From NCBI GenBank assembly GCA_030630445.1, contig DAOVNC010000049.1:1-13488 (forward strand): 13,488 bases of DNA, given 5' to 3'. Position 1 is the stretch's first letter. Every line of letters starts with the position of its first letter. Origin of the DNA: Kiritimatiellales bacterium (lineage in GTDB: Bacteria; Verrucomicrobiota; Kiritimatiellia; Kiritimatiellales; Pontiellaceae). This document shows positions 1 to 7,436 of this stretch, one piece after another. A program made the translations under genes and the position numbers. The notes under the pieces were generated by a model. It was given only the letters and a program-made list of their open reading frames with translations, ran no database searches and had not been told where the DNA came from.

Positions 1-931
1 AGTGCTGGGTTTCGAGACAGAATCCCTCCTGCTTGTTGTAGACCGCGCCGCCTTTCCCTTTAATGTTTTCAAGAAAGTTTCCAGTGTAGAACTGCACGCC
101 GGGCTCGGTCGTCCAGCATTCGAGCGTCCGGCCGCTTTCGGGTTCGACGACCTTGGCGGCAAGGGTCAATTCGCCGGGAGCTGTCTGGTTGATGCAGTAG
201 TTGTGGTCGTAGCCCAAACCTTGTACGGCAGCGATGTTTTGGCCGATGGGCATCGGGACGAGCAAATCCATCTTGGTTCCGGCAACGGGACGCAGCTCGC
301 CGGACGGCGTGGCGTCGTCGTCGACCACCGTGTAGCGGTCGGCATTGATCTGCACAACGTGACCATGAACCGACCCGCCGCCCGCGAGGTTGAAGTAGCT
401 GTGGTTGGTCAGGTTGATCACGGTTTTTTGGTCCGTCGTCGCTGCATATTCAATCTTGAGCCCACCCGCATCATTCAGGCTATAGGTGGTTTCGATCTTC
501 AGCGTTCCCGGATAGCCCTCGTCTCCGTCCGGGCTGGCAAGCGACATCTTGACCGACTCTCCGATGATCTCGGCCTCCCATATTTTCTTGTCGAATCCGA
601 CCAATCCGCCATGCAAAGCGTTCGGGCCATTGTTGATGGCGAGGGAATATTCGACGTCGGCGAGGGAGAAGCGGCCTTCGGCGATACGGTTGGCATAGCG
701 GCCGCAGCAGGCTCCAAAATAGGGGTTGTCCGCACTCTGGTAGCCCGCCATGTCGTCGAAAGCCAGCACCACATCAGCCAGGTTTCCATCACGGTCGGGG
801 GCGACGACCGAAACGATCGTTGCACCATAGTTGATAATCTTGACCGACAGACCGTTGGCATTCGTGAACACGAATGCCTCCACATCCTGCCCGTCGCTGG
901 TTTGTCCGAAGGATTCCTTTACAACACTCAT
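1..931 (-). CDS. galM: Aldose 1-epimerase (galactose mutarotase), 3' end outside window
   Basis: Interconverts alpha and beta anomers of aldoses such as galactose and glucose, normally in the cytoplasm at the entry to the Leloir pathway. The first 310 residues are visible; the family is usually about 340-350, so roughly 30-40 C-terminal residues lie beyond base 1. The catalytic set of the family can be seen: His107 in NALHGG, His177 in NLTNHSYFNLAG, Asp242 in GYDHNY, and the general base Glu307 in FCLETQH. The N-terminus carries the usual INYGATI strand (33-39). The ATG is preceded by AAGGA about 8 nt upstream, and this site sits directly after the stop of the RNase G gene (12 nt gap), so the gene is the last visible member of the mre operon and probably translationally coupled. 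There is no signal peptide. Family assignment is firm; the exact sugar is not knowable from sequence. Confidence 0.95.
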   Translation of the reverse strand, partial: MSVVKESFGQTSDGQDVEAFVFTNANGLSVKIINYGATIVSVVAPDRDGNLADVVLAFDDMAGYQSADNPYFGACCGRYANRIAEGRFSLADVEYSLAINNGPNALHGGLVGFDKKIWEAEIIGESVKMSLASPDGDEGYPGTLKIETTYSLNDAGGLKIEYAATTDQKTVINLTNHSYFNLAGGGSVHGHVVQINADRYTVVDDDATPSGELRPVAGTKMDLLVPMPIGQNIAAVQGLGYDHNYCINQTAPGELTLAAKVVEPESGRTLECWTTEPGVQFYTGNFLENIKGKGGAVYNKQEGFCLETQH

Positions 932-943
932 GGTATCTTCCTT

Positions 944-2530
944 CTAGGACTCGATGCTGGTGAAGAGCACTTTGCCGTTGTCGTCGTTGGAGATGGTGAA
1001 CTCCTCCATGTGGAAGTGCGCATCGGAAACGAAGGTGAGATGCCCGTCGAATTTTTGCTCCAATTCGACCAAGGCGGCTTCGTCTTCCTTGCGCAGGCGG
1101 TCGAGCACGGTCGGGTTGACGGTGATGCGCATGGAGTGCGTGCCGTTGCGATCCTTGCGCATGCATTCGCTGACGCGCCGCTGGATTTCGACGCTCATGG
1201 AGAGCGACGATTTGACCATGCCGCGTCCGCGGCAGTAGTGGCAGTCGGAATAGGATGCGGTGAAGATGCTTTCCTCGACGCGCTGGCGGGTCATCTCCAG
1301 CAGGCCGAGCTGGGAGATCTGAAGCACGTTGGTGCGGGCGCGGTCTTTCTTGAGCGCCTCTTTGAGGCAGCGATAGACGGCGTTTTGGTCGCGCTTGGCC
1401 CGCATGTCGATGAAGTCGACAATGACGAGTCCGCCGACGTTGCGCAGGCGCAGTTGGCGGGCGACCTCTTCGGCCGATTCCAAATTCACTTGAAGAATCG
1501 CTTCGTCTTGCGACTTGCTGCCCTTGTGCCGTCCGGTATTGACGTCGATGGCGATGAGCGCTTCGGTTTCGTCGAAGATGAGGTAGGCGCCGGACTTCAT
1601 CCAGACCTTGCGTCGGTAGGCGGATTCGATCTGCTTTTCGACGTCGAAGTAGTCGAAGATCGGCTCCTCGCCGCCGTACATCTGCACCCAGTTTCGCGAG
1701 CGCCGCGAGAACTTGGCGATGACCAGTCGGGTCTGCTCGAACATTTCGCGACTATCGATGTAGATGCGGTCGATGTCTTCGGTGAGGTAGTCGCGCACGA
1801 CGCGTTCGGCGAGGCCGGGCTCGCTGTATAGCGTGCAGGGTGCCGGCTTGTTTTTCATGCCGTCCTCGATGTCGTGCCAGATCTCAAAGAGGGTGCGGGC
1901 ATCGCGCACGAAGCTGGTCTTTTTCGTGCCTGAGCCGGCAGTGCGGACAATCACCCCGATGTTTTCGGGAATGGGCAGGCGTGAAAGGATTTTCTTGAGG
2001 CGGTTGCGCTCCTTCACATCTTCGATCTTACGCGAAATTCCCTTAAGGTGCGTGCCCGGCATCATGACCAGGAAGCGGCCGGGAATAGAGAGGTTGGCGG
2101 TGACGCGCGGCCCCTTGGTGCCGATGGCATCCTTGGTGACCTGCACGATGATCTCGGATCCAACCGGGAAAATCTTCTGCATCTCGCCGGGCTTGTATTT
2201 CTTGCGGCGGCGGTTGGAGCTTTTGGCGCGGACACCCTCCTCGCGCTCAAGGCGCGCGGCGTCTTCGGGGATCATGTCCCAATAGTGGATGAAGGCGTTC
2301 TTCTTGAGGCCGATCTCCACGAAGGCGGCCTGCAGGCCGTCTTCGAGGTTCTGGATCTTCCCTTTGAAGATGCTGCCGACAATGCGGTTGTCCTCCTTTC
2401 GCTCGATGTGGAAGTTGTCCAACTTGCCGTCCTCGAGGATCGCAACGCGCGTTTCGAGCGGCTCGATGTTGATCAGGATCTCCTTCTTCTCGGCCTTCCG
2501 TCCACTGACACTCTTTATTTTTTTAAGCAT
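944..2530 (-). CDS. rng: Ribonuclease G/E family endoribonuclease
   Basis: Single-strand-specific endoribonuclease that processes rRNA and decays mRNA in the cytoplasm. 528 residues, close to RNase G (about 490) and without the long C-terminal degradosome scaffold of E. coli RNase E. The N-terminus (17-60) matches the family start (ILINIEPLETRVAILEDG), leading into the S1 RNA-binding region (about 50-145), which holds a basic insert near 101-112. Metal-binding aspartates are D329 in IAIDVNTG and D372 in VDFIDM, 43 residues apart as in RNase E. The zinc-link CxxC is C430/C433, again at the E. coli spacing, so a zinc-linked dimer or tetramer is expected. I chose the ATG at 2530 over an in-frame ATG 20 codons upstream because AAGGAG lies 7 nt before it and the longer version would run into rodA. 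The site overlaps the rodA stop (10 nt gap). An rng gene follows mreBCD in E. coli too, so the linkage is old. RNase E versus G naming is a choice by length. Confidence 0.96.
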   Translation of the reverse strand: MLKKIKSVSGRKAEKKEILINIEPLETRVAILEDGKLDNFHIERKEDNRIVGSIFKGKIQNLEDGLQAAFVEIGLKKNAFIHYWDMIPEDAARLEREEGVRAKSSNRRRKKYKPGEMQKIFPVGSEIIVQVTKDAIGTKGPRVTANLSIPGRFLVMMPGTHLKGISRKIEDVKERNRLKKILSRLPIPENIGVIVRTAGSGTKKTSFVRDARTLFEIWHDIEDGMKNKPAPCTLYSEPGLAERVVRDYLTEDIDRIYIDSREMFEQTRLVIAKFSRRSRNWVQMYGGEEPIFDYFDVEKQIESAYRRKVWMKSGAYLIFDETEALIAIDVNTGRHKGSKSQDEAILQVNLESAEEVARQLRLRNVGGLVIVDFIDMRAKRDQNAVYRCLKEALKKDRARTNVLQISQLGLLEMTRQRVEESIFTASYSDCHYCRGRGMVKSSLSMSVEIQRRVSECMRKDRNGTHSMRITVNPTVLDRLRKEDEAALVELEQKFDGHLTFVSDAHFHMEEFTISNDDNGKVLFTSIES

Positions 2531-2540
2531 GGTTTTCTCC

Positions 2541-3704
2541 TTATCTATTCCGTCGGCGCTGGTAGACACTTTGCACCAGGCCGAGGGCAATCATTGTGCT
2601 GACCATGAAGGACCCGCCGTAGCTCATTAGCGGTAGCGGCAGTCCTGTAATCGGCAGAATACCGATGGTCATAGCAATATTCACAAACACATGGCAGAAT
2701 AACATGATGCCGATACCCAGCGTCATGAGCCGCCCAAACTCGTCGCGGGACCTCACCGAGGCCCGCATACATCCTCCTAGCAACACGGTGTAGAGCGCGA
2801 TGAAGAACGCCCCACCCATAAATCCGGTTTCCTCCGCAATCACGCAGAAGATAAAATCAGTCGGGGCCACGGTACGAGGAAGGAAGCCCAGAATATTTTG
2901 AGTTCCCTTCAACCAGCCCTTGCCGTGCAGGCCGCCGGACCCCACTGCAATCTGCGATTGCAGCTTGTTCCACCCGGCACCGGCCATGTCGTGGTCGTCC
3001 GAGAGGAACACCTTGATGCGCCCCTTCTGGTAGTCCTCCATGAGCGGCATGCTTGGCAGGACGCTCCATGTCCCGGCGGTTTCGCCATCGGGGGGTTTTT
3101 CGTACTTGATCCAAAGGCAAAGCACCGTTGCAAACACAAGCACCGCCACCATCCCGATGAGCAACAGCTTCCGCTGGACGCCCTTGTAGAGCATGATCGC
3201 CAGCGAGATCGGCGCGAGCATGAGCGACGTGCTCAAATCCGGCTCAAAAAGAATCAGCAGGAACGGCAGGCCGACAATCGCCACGCAACTGAAAAAGGTT
3301 TTCCAGTCGTCCACATCGCGGCCCGGTGCGGCAAGATAGGCCGAAAGCGCAATCACCACCGCCAGCTTACCGAGTTCCGAGGGTTGCAGCGTAAACTTCG
3401 GGAGTGGAATCCATCGGTGCGCCCCGTTCACTTCAGGAAACAGGAACACCAGCAAAAGCAGCACGACCGCCCCGCCGTAGATCCACCACGAAAGCGCGGC
3501 GAGCTGCTTGTAGTCAAACCACACCAGCACGCCATATGCGCACAACCCCAGCCCGGCGAAACCTATCTGCTTCAGATAGTTGCTGCCCACGTCGACCTCC
3601 GACTTAAACTGTGCGCTGTAGATGAACGCCGCGCTCAACCCGATCAGAACCAGGATCGTGCCGAGCATCGCCCAGTCGAGGCGCTTGAGGGTAATGCCGT
3701 TCAT
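2541..3704 (-). CDS. rodA: Peptidoglycan glycosyltransferase RodA (SEDS family)
   Basis: Polymerises lipid II into glycan strands during lateral wall growth, working as a pair with PBP2 in the inner membrane. 387 residues with about ten hydrophobic segments, the normal length. SEDS landmarks are present: QPSEL (107-111), EPDLSTSL (154-161), the GSGGLHGKGWLKGTQ loop (256-269), the catalytic Asp283 in PTDFIF, and the C-terminal GLPLPLMSYGGS (354-365). The segment 93-104 (NGAHRWIPLPKF) is also typical. The start is fixed by a strong GGAGGTGA (3708-3715) 3 nt from the ATG. RodA rather than FtsW is chosen because it follows mreBCD-mrdA. It lies 157 bp after mrdA, across a repeat-bearing gap, and 10 nt before rng. 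Its ribosome binding site can fold into a small hairpin (see separate entry). Confidence 0.97.
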   Translation of the reverse strand: MNGITLKRLDWAMLGTILVLIGLSAAFIYSAQFKSEVDVGSNYLKQIGFAGLGLCAYGVLVWFDYKQLAALSWWIYGGAVVLLLLVFLFPEVNGAHRWIPLPKFTLQPSELGKLAVVIALSAYLAAPGRDVDDWKTFFSCVAIVGLPFLLILFEPDLSTSLMLAPISLAIMLYKGVQRKLLLIGMVAVLVFATVLCLWIKYEKPPDGETAGTWSVLPSMPLMEDYQKGRIKVFLSDDHDMAGAGWNKLQSQIAVGSGGLHGKGWLKGTQNILGFLPRTVAPTDFIFCVIAEETGFMGGAFFIALYTVLLGGCMRASVRSRDEFGRLMTLGIGIMLFCHVFVNIAMTIGILPITGLPLPLMSYGGSFMVSTMIALGLVQSVYQRRRNR

Positions 3705-3710
3705 TCTTCA

Positions 3711-3723
3711 CCTCCGGCGGAGG
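3711..3723 (-). promoter_or_regulatory. Short inverted repeat covering the rodA ribosome binding site
   Basis: On the minus strand the sequence CCTCCGCCGGAGG can form a 5-bp stem (CCTCC with GGAGG) around a 3-nt loop. The GGAGG half is the Shine-Dalgarno of rodA, so in the folded state the site is blocked. The pairing is seen directly; any regulatory effect is inference, and such a small stem might be opened easily by ribosomes arriving from mrdA. Confidence 0.35.
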
Positions 3724-3732
3724 ACATTGGCG

Positions 3733-3839
3733 ATTTTTGATTGCTGATTGCTGATTTGTGGGTCTGCGACCGCTTCTTTTTAAAGGCCATCGCCGATTGA
3801 GTTCCGCAAATCGGCAATCGCAAATCGGCAATCAAAAAT
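3733..3839. repeat. Inverted repeat made of short direct repeats, in the mrdA-rodA gap
   Basis: The left arm (3733-3758) is ATTTTTGATTGC followed by repeats of TGATT(GC). The right arm (3807-3839) is its near reverse complement: CAAATCGGCAATC occurs twice (3807-3819 and 3821-3833) and ends ATCAAAAAT. A further CCGATTGA piece lies at 3793-3800. The two arms enclose about 48 nt. The structure fills most of the only non-coding gap inside the otherwise tight operon. It has no T-run and is not a clear terminator. It resembles the short interspersed repeats scattered between genes in some environmental bacteria, but only one locus is visible here. Confidence 0.6.
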
Positions 3840-3861
3840 AGAATGCGACGAAGGGGCAACA

Positions 3862-6027
3862 TCATCCCTCCTCCTTCTGCAGCGTGCCGTCATACTCGAA
3901 AATCTTTTGGTAGAGCGCGCTCAGGCGCGGCCCCACCGTATTGCCGCCGGAGACGCCATCCTCCACGAGCATCGCCACGGCATAGCGAGGGAAATCGCAT
4001 GGGGCATACGAAATCATCCAGGTGTGCGTGCCGTAGATGACATCGCCGGCGGGCGTCTTGTCTTTAGTATATTGCGCAGAGCCGGTCTTGCCGGCGATTT
4101 CAATGCCCGGAACCCGCGTCTTCTTGGCGGTGCCCTGCGGATCCATCACCACGTCGTGCATACCATCGCGCACGAGCTCCAAGGCGGCCTCCGGCACATC
4201 GATGCGACGAATCGCCCAGGTCGGGTTCCGTTGGTATTCCCGATCCGGTGCGGTTCGCCACTTCTGGATCAGGCGCGGGCGATAGAGCGTGCCGCCGTTG
4301 GCGATCGTCGCGGCCACCATGGCCATCTGCAACGGGCTGGCCGTGATGGCTCCCTGCCCGATCACCATGTTGCATGCGTCGGTCGTGTTGTAGGCGCTGG
4401 CGGGAAGGTTGCCGTATTTTTTATCTTTTTGTTCCGGCATTTCCAGATCCGGGAACAACCCGGCATATTGACCAAGGCCAAACTGCTGCGCCATGTCGTG
4501 GATCGGCTCGTAGCCCACCTCCTGCACCATTTCGAACATGTAGACATTGCAGGAATGCATCAGCGCCTGCCGCAGGTCGAGTTCGCCATGGGCACCGCCC
4601 CGGCGGTGGATCCAGCAACGCTTCCGGCGCTTGTCGACATAGTACGGGTTGACGCAGTCATGGATGGTTTTGCCATAGTCCGGATACTCTTTCAGCACAC
4701 CCAGTGCGGTGATGGGCTTGAAGGTGCTGCCGGGTGGATATTGCCCGAACACGGCGCGATGGTAGGCCCGTTTATGGGGATCCTTCAACAGCAACTGGCG
4801 GTATCTCTTCGAGTTCATGTAGGCATTGGGATCGACCGACGGAGCACTGACCATGGCCAGGACATCGCCGTTGTTGGGATCGAGCACGACCACCGCACCA
4901 CGGACTGGCACATCGCGCGCTTCACCATCCTGCCGCAACATCAACGCCTCCTTGGCGAAACGCTGGATGTTCGCATCAATCGTCAATTGAAGGTCGCCAC
5001 CGGGTTGTGGCGGTTGGATCTGGAGGTCGCGGTAGTGAAAGCCGGAAACATCGATCTGCACCAGTCGGCTGCCTGGCTTGCCTTCGAGCAGCTCATTGTA
5101 TTTGACTTCCAATCCCTTCACCCCTTCGATACCGCGGAGGTCGAAGTCGACACGCTCGCCGGCTTCCTCGCGAGTGGCCTCGGCCGCAAGCGTGAAACCA
5201 ATGAGGTGGGCCAAATTTTCGCCTTCGGGATAGTGGCGGGCCGACATGCAGAAGATGTCGGTGCCCGCCAGCCCGGTGCAGGAATCCGCCCAGCGCGCCA
5301 TCATCCGATCGTCGATGTTCTTCCACGCCAGCAGCGGCAGCGGGCGGCGGGCAAAGATGTGGTCCTTGATGTTCTGGAACGTAACCGCCCGCGGGCTGCC
5401 GATGCGCTCGGATATTTCATAGACGAGTTCGAGCGTGTTCGCCGCCGTGGTGGTGCCCCGCTTCCTTAGCTCGCCGGTTTTTAAAACAATGGAGCGTCCT
5501 TGGACCGGTTTGCCCAGATCCAACCCTGGAATTTCCCGCCGTCGGCGGGATCCTTTTGGAGGAGCGGTCCACTCTTCGAATCGGGATCTCCATCTGGCCA
5601 TGGTTTTATCGTCGAGATCCTCCCACGCCACGAGCGGAACGTCGGGGGTCAGCAGGAGATGCTGCTGGATGTCGCGGAAGGAAACATCCGGCTTGCGGCC
5701 GACACGCGCCCATACTTCATGCAGCAGCTCCAGCGTGTTGGCCACGGCCGAGCGCGGGGCGCGCAGTTCCTCGGTATAGATGGCGATGCAATAGTTCGGG
5801 ACGCTGTCGGCGAGGCATTTTCCATGGGTGTCGTAGATCTTGCCGCGCACGGCGGGCAGACGGACACGGCGGACACTCTGGTTGTGGAAAACCTCGTCGA
5901 AGCCACTCTTGCGCGGCACCTGCAATTTCCAAAGCTCGGAAAGCAGCACACCCATGCCCAGCAGCATCAAGGCGGAAACCACCCAGATCACCAGCAGGCT
6001 TTCCTGTTTTTGACGACGCACCCTCAT
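3862..6027 (-). CDS. mrdA: Penicillin-binding protein 2, elongasome transpeptidase, with internal tandem duplication
   Basis: Cross-links new peptidoglycan during cell elongation, together with RodA and MreC, facing the periplasm. 721 residues: a membrane anchor (about 11-32), a non-catalytic pedestal starting at RLPAVRGKIYDTHG (56-69), then the transpeptidase domain. All three active-site motifs are present: S434-T-F-K437 (PGSTFKP), S492-C-N494, and K647-T-G649. E. coli PBP2 has 633 residues; the extra length is a tandem duplication in the pedestal, with residues about 87-153 matching about 186-252. Between 96-146 and 196-246 the offset is exactly 100 and I count 23 identities in 51 positions, including ANTLEL, P-L-A-W and MARW. 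The second copy leads into the normal HYPEGENLAHLIG strand. The start is the ATG overlapping the mreD stop (ATGA). A longer open frame runs upstream but only shadows mreD and mreC. Function is firm; the role of the duplication is unknown. Confidence 0.97.
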   Translation of the reverse strand: MRVRRQKQESLLVIWVVSALMLLGMGVLLSELWKLQVPRKSGFDEVFHNQSVRRVRLPAVRGKIYDTHGKCLADSVPNYCIAIYTEELRAPRSAVANTLELLHEVWARVGRKPDVSFRDIQQHLLLTPDVPLVAWEDLDDKTMARWRSRFEEWTAPPKGSRRRREIPGLDLGKPVQGRSIVLKTGELRKRGTTTAANTLELVYEISERIGSPRAVTFQNIKDHIFARRPLPLLAWKNIDDRMMARWADSCTGLAGTDIFCMSARHYPEGENLAHLIGFTLAAEATREEAGERVDFDLRGIEGVKGLEVKYNELLEGKPGSRLVQIDVSGFHYRDLQIQPPQPGGDLQLTIDANIQRFAKEALMLRQDGEARDVPVRGAVVVLDPNNGDVLAMVSAPSVDPNAYMNSKRYRQLLLKDPHKRAYHRAVFGQYPPGSTFKPITALGVLKEYPDYGKTIHDCVNPYYVDKRRKRCWIHRRGGAHGELDLRQALMHSCNVYMFEMVQEVGYEPIHDMAQQFGLGQYAGLFPDLEMPEQKDKKYGNLPASAYNTTDACNMVIGQGAITASPLQMAMVAATIANGGTLYRPRLIQKWRTAPDREYQRNPTWAIRRIDVPEAALELVRDGMHDVVMDPQGTAKKTRVPGIEIAGKTGSAQYTKDKTPAGDVIYGTHTWMISYAPCDFPRYAVAMLVEDGVSGGNTVGPRLSALYQKIFEYDGTLQKEEG

Positions 6028-6533
6028 TGCCAGCCATACCCCCTGCGTTTCGGGAGGAGGGCCTCCAACTTGTTCATCACCAGCGAAACCAGCGGAAGCA
6101 CCACCATGCCCAATAGCCCCGAACCGATGATCTGCAACAGCGCGTAGCCAAAGTGAAAGGGCCGCTGCCCGGTGACGGCGTAGAGAACCATCGCCACCAA
6201 CGTGGCAAGCATGGCGCCGAGCGCACCGAAAATCGTCTGCGTCACGAGGCCATCCACAAAGATTTCGAGCCGAACGCGGTGCGCGAGGACGCCGATGACG
6301 GGGAAACCGACCAGCGCGGGGCCAAACCCGCCGAGGTCGAGGCCGTCGTGTAGCAGCGCCGCCCAGAATACGGCAATCCACATGCCGCGCGGTGATCGGT
6401 GCAGCGAGTAGTAGAGCACGAATGCCGCGAGTACCGGCGGCTTGATGCCACCAAACATGGGCCATGTCGGCAGGAACAACTGAACCAGCGCACCAACGGC
6501 AATGCCGCCAAACAGGAGTATGCGGTTCATCAT
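6024..6533 (-). CDS. mreD: Rod shape-determining protein MreD
   Basis: Small inner-membrane protein of the elongasome, thought to sit with MreC and RodA/PBP2. 169 residues, the family's usual size (about 160-170). It is hydrophobic throughout, with about five membrane segments (roughly 5-22, 30-47, 68-85, 98-120, 132-153) and few charges until the basic C-terminus (LPKRRGYGWQ). MreD sequences are poorly conserved, so the call rests on size, hydrophobic pattern and position between mreC and mrdA. Two adjacent ATG codons are possible starts (6533 or 6530). The first overlaps the mreC stop as ATGA; the second gives better spacing from GGAGGAGG. The stop overlaps the mrdA start by 4 nt, so all three genes look translationally coupled. 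Confidence 0.88.
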   Translation of the reverse strand: MMNRILLFGGIAVGALVQLFLPTWPMFGGIKPPVLAAFVLYYSLHRSPRGMWIAVFWAALLHDGLDLGGFGPALVGFPVIGVLAHRVRLEIFVDGLVTQTIFGALGAMLATLVAMVLYAVTGQRPFHFGYALLQIIGSGLLGMVVLPLVSLVMNKLEALLPKRRGYGWQ

Positions 6534-7369
6534 GGCGCCTCCTCCGTGGCACCGGCCGAAACCACAAAAACATAGTCGAGCAGGCTAATGGTGGCGCTCG
6601 GCGCGATCTCCGCAGATTGAAAAAGACCCGAGGCGTCCCGGTGCACCTTTTCGACATAGCCGATGTGCACCCCTTTCGGGGAAACGCCCCCTTCGCCGGA
6701 GAGGCCGGAGGTAACGACTTCATCCCCCACGCGCACCTCGGTATCCTTGTCGATAAAATCCATTTGGGCAACGGGATGCCCTTTGAGGTTGACGCCTCCG
6801 CCACGCACAAGTCCAAAGACATTGGCCCGGTCAATCCGGGCCGATACCCGGAAGGCGGGATCGCAAACCAACAGCACTTCGCTGGTCTGCTTGGAAACCT
6901 CGATGGTCTTGCCGACCAGTCCATCGGAGCTGATTACCGCGTGGTTTTCCTGAATGCCGTCCGCCGAGCCTTTTCCAATCCGAACGGTGTTCCACCACCC
7001 GCTAATGTTCCGGCTGATGACGTCGCAGGGAATCATGGAATGGGGCGACTGATGGTGGAACTTAAAAGCGCGGCGCAGGCGGACGTTGTCGGCCTCGGCA
7101 TCGCGGAGCTGGTTGAGCCTGGCCTGAACACGGACGAGCTCGTGGGAGAGATCGCGGTTCTTTTCGACCGCACCGCCCATCCCGCGTATGGCCGCGACGG
7201 CCTCGGAAAGGCGACGGCCCAGCCCGGCGGTTCCACGTTCCGCAGGCGCCACGACACCCCGCACCGCACCTTTCCCTTTCCGGGAGAGCGAGGAGGGCAA
7301 AACAAACGCCACGATCAGCAGGAATCCTGCCGTCGCCGCATAAACCAGTTTTTTGTTCCTAAAAAGCAT
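6530..7369 (-). CDS. mreC: Cell shape-determining protein MreC
   Basis: Bitopic inner-membrane protein whose periplasmic part binds and activates PBP2/RodA, linking them to MreB filaments. 279 residues: a short basic cytoplasmic tail (FRNKK), one membrane helix (about 9-26), a coiled-coil stretch (about 66-104, with VEKNRDLSHELVRVQARL), then the beta-rich MreC domain (about 113-270). Typical motifs are NTVRIGKGSADGI (127-139), the DGLVGK segment (149-154), VGDEVVTSG and GVSPKGVHIGYV. The C-terminus is short, without the long disordered tail of some orthologues. The start is the ATG at 7369, with only a weak AGGGA-like site. It begins 67 bp after mreB, and its stop overlaps mreD. Because PBP2 here has an enlarged pedestal, the surface MreC normally contacts, the pair is worth comparing. 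Confidence 0.94.
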   Translation of the reverse strand: MLFRNKKLVYAATAGFLLIVAFVLPSSLSRKGKGAVRGVVAPAERGTAGLGRRLSEAVAAIRGMGGAVEKNRDLSHELVRVQARLNQLRDAEADNVRLRRAFKFHHQSPHSMIPCDVISRNISGWWNTVRIGKGSADGIQENHAVISSDGLVGKTIEVSKQTSEVLLVCDPAFRVSARIDRANVFGLVRGGGVNLKGHPVAQMDFIDKDTEVRVGDEVVTSGLSGEGGVSPKGVHIGYVEKVHRDASGLFQSAEIAPSATISLLDYVFVVSAGATEEAP

Positions 7370-7436
7370 CCGTCCCTATTTTGATCAGGGAGGATGAGGA
7401 CCACAGCACATTGCGGGTGGAAATCGAGAGGGCGGC

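Noticed and set aside
2..1831. A 609-codon plus-strand open frame across the galM and rng region.
   Set aside because: It is an antisense shadow: the minus strand encodes complete family motifs of mutarotase and RNase G there.
6028..6924. A long open frame that would extend PBP2 upstream by about 300 residues.
   Set aside because: It lies entirely over mreD and mreC in another frame, and its translation is low-complexity Arg/Ala/Pro. The ATG at 6027 overlapping the mreD stop and followed by a proper membrane anchor is the real start.
7370..7436. Possible terminator or promoter between mreB and mreC.
   Set aside because: The 67-bp gap shows no stable hairpin with a T-run and no recognisable promoter boxes.
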